NCBI GenBank assembly: GCA_009903825.1
Contig: WYEN01000039.1
Span: 1 to 64,000 of the forward strand
Length of the DNA: 64,000 bases
DNA from: Desulfurococcales archaeon
GTDB taxonomy: Archaea > Thermoproteota > Thermoprotei_A > Sulfolobales > AG1
Direction: 5' to 3'
Made by a program: the position numbers and the translations under genes. Shown here in pieces: positions 44,978-53,176 of this stretch (position 1 is its first letter; each line of letters begins with the position of its first letter). The notes beneath the pieces are model-generated. The model searched no databases. It was not told where the DNA came from and saw only the letters and a program-made list of their open reading frames with translations.

Positions 44978-46270
44978 TCATATTTTTATGATACTGCCGT
45001 GATAAACAGCCTCATCATTTAAATAATGTTCTATTCTTAAAAGCTCATTATACTTTGCTGTTCTCTCAGATCTTGCAGGAGCTCCTGTTTTTATAAATTC
45101 TGCGTCTAGACCTACTGCAAGATGTGACAAGATATTATCTTCTGAATCTCCGCTTCTATGACTCATTATTGTTATAAGATTATTTCTCTTAGCCAACTCA
45201 ATAAAATTTATAGTCTCAGTGAAAGTTCCTATCTGATTTATTTTTACTAAAGCAGCTGTCACAGATTTTCTCTCAATACTTTTCTCAAGTCTCTTAATGT
45301 TTGTTGTCAAAAGATCGTCTCCAACAATTTTTGTGTTTTTAACTTTTGAGACTAGCCTGCTAAAATTCTCATAATCATCTTCATGAAAAGGATCTTCTAT
45401 AGAAAAGATCTTGTATTGATCTATTAGATATAAATAGAATTCTAAAAGTTCTTCTGCTGATAACTTTTTATCATCTACCTCATAGACGTCTTTATCTCTC
45501 ACATAAAATTGTGAGGCCGCGCAATCAAGTGATATAAACACCTCTTCTCCTAAACTATATCTAGATCTTTCGACAGCTTCTCTCAAAAGTTTTAATGCAT
45601 CTTCAGTTTTTGATAAAGGAGGAGAATATCCTCCTTCATCTCCTACATTAACTGCTGAAGCTCCATACTTACTTTTGATCACGTCTTTAAGTATCTTATA
45701 GATCTCTACGCCAGCTCTTAAGGCGTCAGAGAATCTAAGGAATTTTATTGGCACAATCATGAATTCTTGAAATGATAATTTGTTTCCTGCATGTACACCG
45801 CCATTAATGATATTCATCATAGGAATAGGGATCTTAAAACTTCTTAGGCCACCTATATATCTGAAGACAGGCATCTTATAAGTGTCAGCAGCAGCCTTAA
45901 GAACGGCAAGACTCACGGCTGTCGTAACGTTTCCTCCTAGTCTTGATTTATTTTCTGTGCCATCAGTTTTTATAAGAAGCTCATCAATATATCTCTGATC
46001 TCTAGAGTCTAAGCCTATTAAAATTGGTTTAACAAAATTTTTCACGTTTTCAACAGCTTTATAAACAGATCTTCCTCTATAAACCTCTGGATTGTTATCT
46101 CTAAGCTCATAAGCCTCATGAATCCCTCTAGAGGCGCCTGATGGCGCAATTGCTCTTCCAAAACCTCCTTCAGTGATCACAGCTACTTCAATAGTAGGAT
46201 CCCCTCTTGAATCTAATACTTGTAAAGCATCAACATCTTTTATACGAAACAGATCATCAGATGCTCTCAT
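44978..46270 (-). CDS. eno: Enolase
   Basis: A 430-residue enzyme converting 2-phosphoglycerate to phosphoenolpyruvate. Metal and catalytic segments are visible: LDSRGDPTIEV at the start, GASRGIHEAYELRD, NVGDEGGYSP, IEDPFHEDDYE, VGDDLLTTN, KINQIGT and SHRSGDSED near the end. The length is typical. No glycolytic genes are adjacent. Confidence 0.97.
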   Translation of the reverse strand: MRASDDLFRIKDVDALQVLDSRGDPTIEVAVITEGGFGRAIAPSGASRGIHEAYELRDNNPEVYRGRSVYKAVENVKNFVKPILIGLDSRDQRYIDELLIKTDGTENKSRLGGNVTTAVSLAVLKAAADTYKMPVFRYIGGLRSFKIPIPMMNIINGGVHAGNKLSFQEFMIVPIKFLRFSDALRAGVEIYKILKDVIKSKYGASAVNVGDEGGYSPPLSKTEDALKLLREAVERSRYSLGEEVFISLDCAASQFYVRDKDVYEVDDKKLSAEELLEFYLYLIDQYKIFSIEDPFHEDDYENFSRLVSKVKNTKIVGDDLLTTNIKRLEKSIERKSVTAALVKINQIGTFTETINFIELAKRNNLITIMSHRSGDSEDNILSHLAVGLDAEFIKTGAPARSERTAKYNELLRIEHYLNDEAVYHGSIIKI

Positions 46271-46308
46271 AAGATTACACCAAAAATATATATCTTGAAC
46301 CTAAATAT

Positions 46309-46653
46309 ATGTCCCGAAGGATAATAATGGATCACGAGATTACATTGATATATCCTGTAATATTATCATTATCATACCCATTGATCAAAAAGATCTATGG
46401 AGGCAAAGTAAATGAAAAAGCATTAAACATAACGTATTCTTTGGCTATATATCTTCCTATATATTTATATATAGCTGTCTATCTAAAAGAGAACTTAATA
46501 AAGATCTTCATGATCGTTACCTCTTTGTCTACTAACTTTATATGTCTGAGAAATTATTACATAAATTTTTCAGATAATAAGCTGAGAACTAAAGACTTCA
46601 TATTTGTCTTGTTAAACCTCGTCTTAACAATTCTGTTAATAGTGTTGACATAA
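46309..46653 (+). CDS. Small integral membrane protein, 3-prime end at a TnpB relic
   Basis: A 114-residue protein with about four hydrophobic segments (near residues 10-25, 42-60, 65-82 and 98-113) and short polar loops. It is not recognised. The stop codon TAA (46651-46653) lies within sequence that matches the 3-prime end of the TnpB gene, so the original C-terminus may have been lost or replaced when the element arrived. It is divergent from enolase. Confidence 0.5.
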   Translation: MSRRIIMDHEITLIYPVILSLSYPLIKKIYGGKVNEKALNITYSLAIYLPIYLYIAVYLKENLIKIFMIVTSLSTNFICLRNYYINFSDNKLRTKDFIFVLLNLVLTILLIVLT

Positions 46654-46815
46654 ATACAGCATTAGACATGACGAGAAGAATAGGATACAAGATGACAGAA
46701 CAAAAAAGATAGAAAGCTATTTGGCAACACATATTGGCGTCATATCATTAATCTCTCCGCCAGAGAGCTAACACCTGAGACCCAGAAATTTGAAACCCCG
46801 CCCTAGAGGGCGGGA
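46647..46815 (+). pseudogene. Relic of a TnpB 3-prime end with its right-end hairpin
   Basis: About 165 bases align with the last part of the intact TnpB gene at 57.02-57.19 kb: the INAALN-type segment, the GAGAGCTA-type run and the CCAGAGGGCTAACAC-type stretch. The reading frame is broken by stops and indels, but the right-end hairpin CCCGCCC-TAGA-GGGCGGG (46797-46814) is intact. The rest of the 506-base gene-free stretch 46654-47159 holds a C/D RNA, a palindrome and the amidohydrolase promoter. Confidence 0.8.
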
Positions 46816-46907
46816 TGGATCATAATAAATTAAGAGGCAAGTACAACTCTTTAAAGTAGTAGGGCTATGAAAAACTTAATTAAATTTTAGTACAAATATT
46901 TATCATG

Positions 46908-46957
46908 ATGATGAAGTGGGCAGCCAGTGACTAATGATCGATCGTAGCTCACTCTGA
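46908..46957 (+). ncRNA. C/D box guide RNA (candidate 3)
   Basis: Box C ATGATGA (46908-46914, a second overlapping copy at 46905), an 11-nt guide, D-prime-like GTGA (46927-46930), a 3-nt spacer, C-prime-like ATGATCG (46934-46940), a 13-nt guide and box D CTGA (46954-46957). Flanking TTTA and TAAA can form a short terminal stem. It lies in a gene-free spacer and is more G+C-rich than its surroundings. Confidence 0.65.
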
Positions 46958-47004
46958 TAAAAGATCTTTATCTTAATCGTTGTATTCTCCACAGTTTTTA
47001 CAGA

Positions 47005-47024
47005 TTTTAGAAAATTTTCTAAAA
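47005..47024. repeat. 20-bp perfect palindrome
   Basis: TTTTAGAAAATTTTCTAAAA lies in the spacer between the C/D RNA and the amidohydrolase gene. It is a possible operator or transcript-end hairpin. Composed almost wholly of A and T, it may also be chance. Confidence 0.25.
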
Positions 47025-47159
47025 CTTCTATAGAATGCTCTTTTAATTTATACTTATAATATGTTTATGATAGGTTTATTTTTATCAGTTTTAATCTAAA
47101 AATATTATCGAAATAGATTTATTATAATTCAGAATATTCAAATATTGAGAGAAATGTAG

Positions 47160-48125
47160 ATGTGTGAAGAAAAGTATATAGATGCTCATGTTCATCCATT
47201 GATTGATCCTATGAAAATCATCAAAGAAGCTGATAATGCATGTGTTGATAAACTATTTCTCTTAGCTACAGAGATCTTGTTGAAGAAAATTAATGATAAA
47301 AAAGTTAGAGAGAGACTGAGAAGGATCTCTGAAGAAACATTTTTTCTCTTAGATCTTGAGATATATAGAAGATTAGGTGTCTCAGACATTGTGAAGGCTT
47401 TGGAGATGTTTTACGAGGATCTTTTGAAATCATATTCTGAGGCGAGAATATTATCTGAGGATGTCTTAGAGATCTGGAGAATATTTCCTGATAGAATTGT
47501 CCCAATAGGATCTATTGATCCAGATCTTCCTGAAGATCTATTGATGAAAAGATTGAAAGAATTATATAAGTTGGGCATCAAAGGGATCAAGCTTTTACCA
47601 ACGTTACAACTTTTTGATCCGGAGGATAATGATGGTTTCGAGATAATTATGGAGTTTGCAGAGAAAAATAAGCTGATAATGATAATTCATACAGGATGTG
47701 ATCCAGGGCCTTTTGAGATTCCTGCCTTATCTCAATGGGCTAATCCTCTTAAGCTAGAGAGAGTTTTAGAGAGATACTCGCCAATAATTATATTAGCTCA
47801 CATAGGGTCTTATTGCGCTTATAGATATGGCATATGGTTTAATGAGGCTCTCAGAATATTAAAGAGATTTGAAAATGTATATGCAGACACTTCAGCTGTC
47901 AATGATTTTATATTTTATGAAGAGAGAATTATAAAGAAAATAAGAGAAGAAGTAGGTTTTGAGAGAATATTATTCGGCTCGGACTATCCTGTAGTGTTAA
48001 ACTCGACAATTAAAGAAGAGATCGATCTTGTTTTAGAAAGTCCTTATATAAATGATTATGAGAGACATCTAATTCTTAGAGAAAACGCTGAGAAAATACT
48101 AAAAGAGATCTCTAGAGATCTATAG
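47160..48125 (+). CDS. Amidohydrolase-2 family metal-dependent hydrolase
   Basis: A 321-residue TIM-barrel protein. The first metal motif is YIDAHVHP (His-x-His) near residue 8. MIIHTGCDPGP near 180 and LAHIGS near 220 supply later histidines, and the C-terminal FGSDYPV supplies the catalytic Asp. This fits the amidohydrolase-2 (ACMSD-like) group, whose members decarboxylate or hydrolyse diverse substrates. The specificity is unknown. The 3-prime end overlaps the convergent orc1/cdc6 gene by 14 bases. Confidence 0.8.
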   Translation: MCEEKYIDAHVHPLIDPMKIIKEADNACVDKLFLLATEILLKKINDKKVRERLRRISEETFFLLDLEIYRRLGVSDIVKALEMFYEDLLKSYSEARILSEDVLEIWRIFPDRIVPIGSIDPDLPEDLLMKRLKELYKLGIKGIKLLPTLQLFDPEDNDGFEIIMEFAEKNKLIMIIHTGCDPGPFEIPALSQWANPLKLERVLERYSPIIILAHIGSYCAYRYGIWFNEALRILKRFENVYADTSAVNDFIFYEERIIKKIREEVGFERILFGSDYPVVLNSTIKEEIDLVLESPYINDYERHLILRENAEKILKEISRDL

Positions 48126-49371
48126 TTTGCGTATTATATGAATCTTGGAGTTCAGTTGTTAACAGATTTTCTAATTCTCTCTCAACATAATCTCTTATAA
48201 GAGGATCTTGTATAAAGATCTCTATTAAAGTAGAGGGATTCACTGTTATCTTTAATATTCTCGTCTTTCCATATCTTCCTCTGTTAACTACTCTAGCTGA
48301 TAATATTCCCAGAGCCTCCAGCTCTGATATTATGTCGCTAACTCTTCTCTGTGTCACAGGATCTATACCAAGTTTTTGAGATATCTCTCTATAAACCATA
48401 TATAACTCTCCTGTCGTGACATTAACTCCTTCAGACTCCATTTTTAGAAGTGAGAGAAGAACTATTCTACTGTGGAAAGGTAATGTAGAGACCAGCTGTA
48501 TAACTCTCTCTTTCTCAAGCTCATCATAAGCTTTATAAACATGTTCTTCTAAGACTTTCTCAGCCTGTTCTCTTTCAGCGATCTCACCTGCTATTCTAAG
48601 AAGATCCAGGGCTCTTCTAGCATCACCATGTTCTCTAGCGGCTAGGGCCGCACATATTTTTATAGCCTCCTCACTGACAGAATTCTCTTTGAAAGCAAGT
48701 TTAGCTCTCTCACGTAGAATATCCTCCAGTTGTATAGCGTTGTAAGGTGGAAAAACCATCTCCTCCTCACCTAAGCTGCTTCTCACTCTTGCATCAAGAT
48801 TTTCCACAAATCTTATGTTATTAGTGATCCCTATGATCCCTACTTTAGCTTTGGTAAGATCCTCATTTATTCTAGCCAGTTTATATAATACTTCATCACT
48901 CTCATTTCTAGCCAGAAAATCAAGCTCATCTAAAACAACTATATAAATTCTTTTCTCAGAGTCTAGAAAATCTCTAACTCTCTTATACACCTCAGCTGTT
49001 GACAAACCTGTGAAAGGAAGTTTCAAACCTGATAACTCGCCTATTCTCGTAAAAACACGATAAGAAGTATTGTCAATTCTAGTATTAATATAGAACCATT
49101 TAACAGGTCTATTAAACTCTAGGCTTTTATCACTTAATCTCTTCAAAACATATTTGACCACAGCAGTTTTTCCAGTCCCAGTTAACCCATAGATAAATAA
49201 GTTGCTAGGTCTCTCTCCTTGTAATGCCACTGAAACTATCATGCCAAGACTTTTAATCTGTTCTTCTCTATGTGGAAGTTGTTCAGGTATATAATCAGGT
49301 CTTAAAACTTCTCTATTAACAAAGATTTTAGGTGCTAAAGCTCTTGAAAATATCTTATCCAACTCATCCAA
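48112..49371 (-). CDS. cdc6: Orc1/Cdc6 replication initiator
   Basis: A 419-residue AAA+ initiator. Walker A is YGLTGTGKTAV (about 61-71), Walker B is VVLDELDFL near 145, and the sensor region GITNNIRFVENLDARVRSSL contains the arginine finger. The C-terminal 90 residues form a winged helix that binds origin DNA. Archaeal origins often lie next to such genes. The 191-base upstream spacer has an end-like hairpin of IS605 type but no convincing origin recognition box. Confidence 0.95.
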   Translation of the reverse strand: MDELDKIFSRALAPKIFVNREVLRPDYIPEQLPHREEQIKSLGMIVSVALQGERPSNLFIYGLTGTGKTAVVKYVLKRLSDKSLEFNRPVKWFYINTRIDNTSYRVFTRIGELSGLKLPFTGLSTAEVYKRVRDFLDSEKRIYIVVLDELDFLARNESDEVLYKLARINEDLTKAKVGIIGITNNIRFVENLDARVRSSLGEEEMVFPPYNAIQLEDILRERAKLAFKENSVSEEAIKICAALAAREHGDARRALDLLRIAGEIAEREQAEKVLEEHVYKAYDELEKERVIQLVSTLPFHSRIVLLSLLKMESEGVNVTTGELYMVYREISQKLGIDPVTQRRVSDIISELEALGILSARVVNRGRYGKTRILKITVNPSTLIEIFIQDPLIRDYVERELENLLTTELQDSYNTQTIDL

Positions 49372-49447
49372 ATGAAGCTACCGTTAATTATGTTCTCATA
49401 TGAAATATATGATGAAACCCCCAAAGATCTTGTTGTATACATATTAA

Positions 49448-49496
49448 AATGTATTACAACTTAAAACCTTGCTCTTTAGGGCGAAAAGGAGGTCAG
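49448..49496 (+). repeat. Solitary IS200/IS605-type left-end-like hairpin, degenerate
   Basis: ACAACTTAAAACCTTGCTC, then TTTA, then GGGCGA and AAGGAGGTCAG match the end-like element at 20.0 kb with several changes. Some stem pairs are now G-U wobbles, but the stem can still form. It sits between the divergent-facing ends of the orc1/cdc6 and moaA region, with no transposase. Confidence 0.5.
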
Positions 49497-49562
49497 ATCT
49501 CAATACTTCTTCTAACATCTCCAAGATCTTTTTATAAGAATTTCAGAGCTTATACAAAGATC

Positions 49563-50615
49563 TTATGAGAAAGATCTTTTGGGAATCTCTATTCTTATTG
49601 TCCCGCGAGGTTTGTCTATTGTAAAATATTTCTCAGCAATTAAATCGAGATTTCTATCAATCCTCCATTTAAAGAAAGGCTCTCTTAAATCGTTTGCCAA
49701 TGTTATCATTTTAATTATATTTTTTATCTTCTCTTCTCTAGTGAGATCCTCATTAAATAAGATAGGCTTAAGATCAATTATGTTATCATTTCTCATAAGA
49801 CATGGCTTGAGAAATCCATCTGCAGTAAGTCTCAGTCTTCTACATCCGGCGCAAAAGATCGGGTTGCTCACAGGTCTCACAAACTCTACATAGCCTCCTT
49901 CTATTAAATGATAAAGAGGTCTGTTATGCATCTCGACTCTGATTCTAAGTCTATCAGCTTTCTCAATAATCTTCTTCTCAATAATGTCTAGAGGCACAAA
50001 TTTTTCTTTAAAAATCTCTGCACCAGAACCTACTGGGTGAAGCTCAATGAATTGTAGAACCATGTCATCTCTTCCTCTGATCAGCTCTATGAAACTCTCG
50101 ATCTCATTGTCATTAAGATTTTTTAAAACAACAACATTAATCTTGATCTGTTTGAATCCTATTTTTTTAGCCAGCTCAACTCCTCTTAAAATTTTCTCTA
50201 AATAATCTCTCCCAGTAATATATCTAAAGATCTCTCTGTTTAGAGAATGAAGACTAATATTTACTCTATCAACTCCTGCATCTCTAAGATCTTTCGCCAG
50301 CTCCTCTAAAAGAAAGCCGTTTGTAGTAAGAGATATGTCCTCAGCAGAAGTTCTTGTTTTAATAGCTTTTATAATATCTATTATGTCTCTGCGTAGAAGA
50401 GGCTCTCCACCAGTTATCTTAAATTTTCTAACACCAATTCTTGAGAAAGCTTCTGCCACAATACCTATAGATTCTACATCAAGCTCTATTTTAGAGTTTA
50501 TATCTTCACCCTCCATATGACAGAATATACAATTAAAGTTGCATCTATGAGTCACTGTTATTCTAAGAACATCAACAGATCTTCCGTATCGATCTGTTAG
50601 TCTTTGATTCTGCAT
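49563..50615 (-). CDS. moaA: GTP 3-prime,8-cyclase MoaA (molybdopterin synthesis)
   Basis: A 350-residue radical SAM enzyme for the first step of molybdenum (tungsten) cofactor synthesis. The N-terminal SAM cluster motif is CNFNCIFC near residues 26-33, GGEPLLRRD follows, and the C-terminal cluster cysteines are in FCAGCRRLRLTADGFLKPCL (about 257-276). The length is typical. No other moa genes lie beside it. The presence of this gene implies molybdo- or tungsto-enzymes. Confidence 0.95.
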   Translation of the reverse strand: MQNQRLTDRYGRSVDVLRITVTHRCNFNCIFCHMEGEDINSKIELDVESIGIVAEAFSRIGVRKFKITGGEPLLRRDIIDIIKAIKTRTSAEDISLTTNGFLLEELAKDLRDAGVDRVNISLHSLNREIFRYITGRDYLEKILRGVELAKKIGFKQIKINVVVLKNLNDNEIESFIELIRGRDDMVLQFIELHPVGSGAEIFKEKFVPLDIIEKKIIEKADRLRIRVEMHNRPLYHLIEGGYVEFVRPVSNPIFCAGCRRLRLTADGFLKPCLMRNDNIIDLKPILFNEDLTREEKIKNIIKMITLANDLREPFFKWRIDRNLDLIAEKYFTIDKPRGTIRIEIPKRSFS

Positions 50616-50751
50616 TTAGCCTCCCACATGTTCATATAAGAAGTTTTCTTTGTCTATAATTTTATGAGATAAAATATTAATAAATCTAAATATTATAGCT
50701 CTTCAACAGGTATATATGTTAGATCATAAATAATTAAGAGGGGGCATATCT

Positions 50752-51897
50752 TTGAAAACCAAGGTTTTTCAAGAGAATCTAAGGAGATTAATTGATTTCT
50801 CTGAGAGAAATAATATTCATAAAATAATGATTTTAAATGATTCAAACCAGACGTGGCTGGGAGCTTCTAGATTAAGAGGATCTCTTTTGATCATAGATAT
50901 CTCAGAAAGAGAGATAAGATACTACACACCACTTTTAGAATATTATAGATCATATGATATCATCAAGAGCAATATTGATCAAAGCTTTAATCTAAAGATC
51001 TATGCATATTATAGATATAAGCTTCAAGAAGTGCCTGAGGATATAAATGTGTTAGACAAAGATCTGAACAAGATAATATCTGAGGAGATAAAAGTTTCAT
51101 CAGAGAAAGAACTTAGATGTGGATATGATGATATAAATATGATTTTCTCAGACGAGCTAAGAGATGTTTTAAAAAAATATTGTATAGATATAAGAAATGA
51201 AGTTCTCGACATAAGATCTGTGAAAACATCTTATGAGATAGAGATCATATCAAAAGCGGCTGAGATATCTATCAAGGCATTAAGAAAATTATTAGACGAG
51301 GAGTTGATAGGCTACTCAGAGAAACAAATTGCTGCAAGACTCTTATATATGATAAGATTCTATGGCGCTGATGAAGAAGCTTTTCCACTGATAGTTGCCT
51401 CAGCCAGCAACTCTGTCTATCCTCATTCAAAACCTGAGGACAGAATAATTAGATATGGAGATGTGATTCTCATAGACATTGGAGCTAGAATTAATGAGTA
51501 TAATTCCGACATGACACGAATGATTGTTCATAAAGGATCTGGAGCATATGAGGGATATATTGAAGCTGTTAACGAGGCCGTGAATAATTCTCTTGAGAAG
51601 ATCTCGGCAGGAATCAAAGGATCTTTTATAGATAATATTGCTAGAGAAACGCTCAGAAGAAGAGGATTAGCAAAGTATTTCATTCATTCATTAGGTCATG
51701 GAGTAGGTATAGATGTTCATGAGAAACCTAGTTTATCTCCTGATTCACAGGATATATTAAGAGAAAACATGATCTTTACTATAGAGCCTGGCATATATAT
51801 AAAAGATCTTGTTGGTATAAGAATAGAAGAGCTTGTTTTATTAGATAAGAGAGGTCCTAAAGTTCTTACAGATATGGAGAGAATAATTTTCTATTGA
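50752..51897 (+). CDS. M24 Xaa-Pro dipeptidase/aminopeptidase
   Basis: A 381-residue pita-bread-fold metallopeptidase. After an N-terminal domain (about 1-150), metal ligands appear in the usual order: DIGARINEYNSDMTRM (two Asp), HSLGHGVGIDVHE (His), FTIEPGIYI (Glu) and GIRIEELVL (Glu). It removes residues from the N-terminus before proline. The start is TTG 50752 with GAGGGGG upstream. Confidence 0.92.
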   Translation: MKTKVFQENLRRLIDFSERNNIHKIMILNDSNQTWLGASRLRGSLLIIDISEREIRYYTPLLEYYRSYDIIKSNIDQSFNLKIYAYYRYKLQEVPEDINVLDKDLNKIISEEIKVSSEKELRCGYDDINMIFSDELRDVLKKYCIDIRNEVLDIRSVKTSYEIEIISKAAEISIKALRKLLDEELIGYSEKQIAARLLYMIRFYGADEEAFPLIVASASNSVYPHSKPEDRIIRYGDVILIDIGARINEYNSDMTRMIVHKGSGAYEGYIEAVNEAVNNSLEKISAGIKGSFIDNIARETLRRRGLAKYFIHSLGHGVGIDVHEKPSLSPDSQDILRENMIFTIEPGIYIKDLVGIRIEELVLLDKRGPKVLTDMERIIFY

Positions 51898-51915
51898 GAC
51901 ATATTAAGCTTAATT

Positions 51916-52218
51916 TTGATTTTTAATATATTAGAAATGGTCATGTTTTATCAAAGAAAAAGTCTCATAGATCTTATTAAAGACGTTCTGCCAGAGGATC
52001 TGAGCAAAAATGAGCTGGACGTCTTAGATTATTTCTTGAGAAACATATCTGTTGGAGAAATAATTGCTTTAAAAGAGATAAGATTATTATATAAAATAGA
52101 TGATCCTGCGCCTATTCTTGAGAAGCTTCTGAAGAAAGGTCTTATAGAGAGAGGCGAGGGATGTTTTAATCTATCTAAAAATCTTAGAGATCTTCTCAAA
52201 ACTAGAATGAAGAGTTAA
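51916..52218 (+). CDS. Small winged-helix-like protein, unknown
   Basis: A protein of about 90-100 residues. LSKNELDVLDYFLRN, ISVGEIIALKEIRLLY and PILEKLLKKGLIERGEG form a helix-turn-helix with a short wing. Several starts are possible (TTG 51916, ATG 51937, ATG 51943), and none has a clear ribosome-binding site. Its 3-prime end overlaps the convergent Ncs6-like gene by 48 bases, which is unusual here and may mean that one of the two frames ends earlier in practice. Confidence 0.5.
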   Translation: MIFNILEMVMFYQRKSLIDLIKDVLPEDLSKNELDVLDYFLRNISVGEIIALKEIRLLYKIDDPAPILEKLLKKGLIERGEGCFNLSKNLRDLLKTRMKS

Positions 52219-53097
52219 ACAGTATCTACAGAGATGTTTTTCATTATCTATAGGAGCTGAACAAATTCTACATCTCTTATATCGAGAATAATATTTAGAC
52301 ATAAGATTAGGGTGTGAGAACATAAACTCTCTAGATGAGAGACCTAATGTATACATCTCTCTTATGATCTCGTCGTTCAAAAATTTTGAGAGAAACTCTT
52401 TTATCCTATGATCTATAGAAGAAAAAAATTGTTGTAAAGATTTCTCAAGCACAAGATCATCTTTTACATCTGTTAATGATAATGCTATAAGATCTTCTGT
52501 TACTAAATTATAGATAGGATTTGATATTATTATCTCATCAAAAACTCTTTGAGGATAGGTTTCTGAAATCATCTCTTTGGCAGAGTATATAAATGAGAAG
52601 ATGTTTTTCAGAAAAACATCATTACGTGTGCATGGGATAAGAATCTTTTTTATATTCATATCAAGAGCTTTCTCAACGCCTATTAGATACCTGATCTTTG
52701 TAAAACATGTGATGAAAGAAATATAATCATTAAATCCCTCGCTACATAACATAATGTAGTTCACAGGATCTATGATTATCTGAAAGATACTATCCATAAG
52801 ATCTTTATAAAAATGTTGTTTCCATGGAAATGTTAGTAAATAGATCTGGTTTTTATAGTTAGAAGAGATCTTTATTATGATCTTGAGTAGACTAACATCC
52901 CAGATATTTGGGATGAAAGTGTCTACATAAAGAATTTTTTCTTCTCTTCTCAAACCGCTATATCTAGATAAGCTTCTTATAATGTTACGTTCAATACTTC
53001 TATAGAGACATTTTTTACATAATTTCTCTCCTGAATCTCTTTTTATATAAAAAGCCTCTCTAACACCACATTTTTCACATAGCGAAGCCTCTGGCAA
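52171..53097 (-). CDS. Degenerate Ncs6/TtuA-like protein without a PP-loop
   Basis: A 308-residue protein. The N-terminus, CEKCGVREAFYIKRDSGEKLCKKC, is the first zinc finger of the tRNA 2-thiolation enzymes Ncs6/TtuA, and the C-terminus has the second (RCRICSAPIDNEKHLCRYC). The Ser-Gly-Gly-x-Asp-Ser ATP-binding loop that should follow near residue 55 is absent; instead the region reads YVDTFIPNIWDVSL. It therefore keeps the metal-binding ends but probably cannot activate tRNA with ATP. It may be a non-catalytic partner. The start is TTG 53097, directly downstream of a C/D box RNA. Confidence 0.6.
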   Translation of the reverse strand: MPEASLCEKCGVREAFYIKRDSGEKLCKKCLYRSIERNIIRSLSRYSGLRREEKILYVDTFIPNIWDVSLLKIIIKISSNYKNQIYLLTFPWKQHFYKDLMDSIFQIIIDPVNYIMLCSEGFNDYISFITCFTKIRYLIGVEKALDMNIKKILIPCTRNDVFLKNIFSFIYSAKEMISETYPQRVFDEIIISNPIYNLVTEDLIALSLTDVKDDLVLEKSLQQFFSSIDHRIKEFLSKFLNDEIIREMYTLGLSSREFMFSHPNLMSKYYSRYKRCRICSAPIDNEKHLCRYCLTLHSSFEKISKIFR

Positions 53098-53099
53098 GA

Positions 53100-53147
53100 T
53101 CAGTCCTCACACGGCTCATCATATATCAGTTCCGTGTCGCACATCAT
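53100..53147 (-). ncRNA. C/D box guide RNA (candidate 4, most canonical)
   Basis: On the minus strand: box C ATGATGT (53147-53141), an 11-nt guide, D-prime CTGA (53129-53126), a 3-nt spacer, C-prime ATGATGA (53122-53116), a 12-nt guide and D CTGA (53103-53100). Box D ends two bases before the TTG start of the Ncs6-like gene and the RNA begins 30 bases after the trpS stop, so the RNA sits between two same-strand genes and may be processed from a shared transcript. Confidence 0.85.
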
Positions 53148-53176
53148 CCAAAATAATATTTTGTTAAGAAAAAATA

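Noticed and set aside
46900-47100. Minus-strand open frame antisense to C/D candidate 3
   Set aside because: No good start codon or ribosome-binding site, and codon use is unlike nearby genes. The RNA explains the sequence better.
49372-49447. Possible replication origin next to orc1/cdc6
   Set aside because: Only a partial GAAAC-type string is present. No repeated origin recognition boxes or clear unwinding element could be shown.
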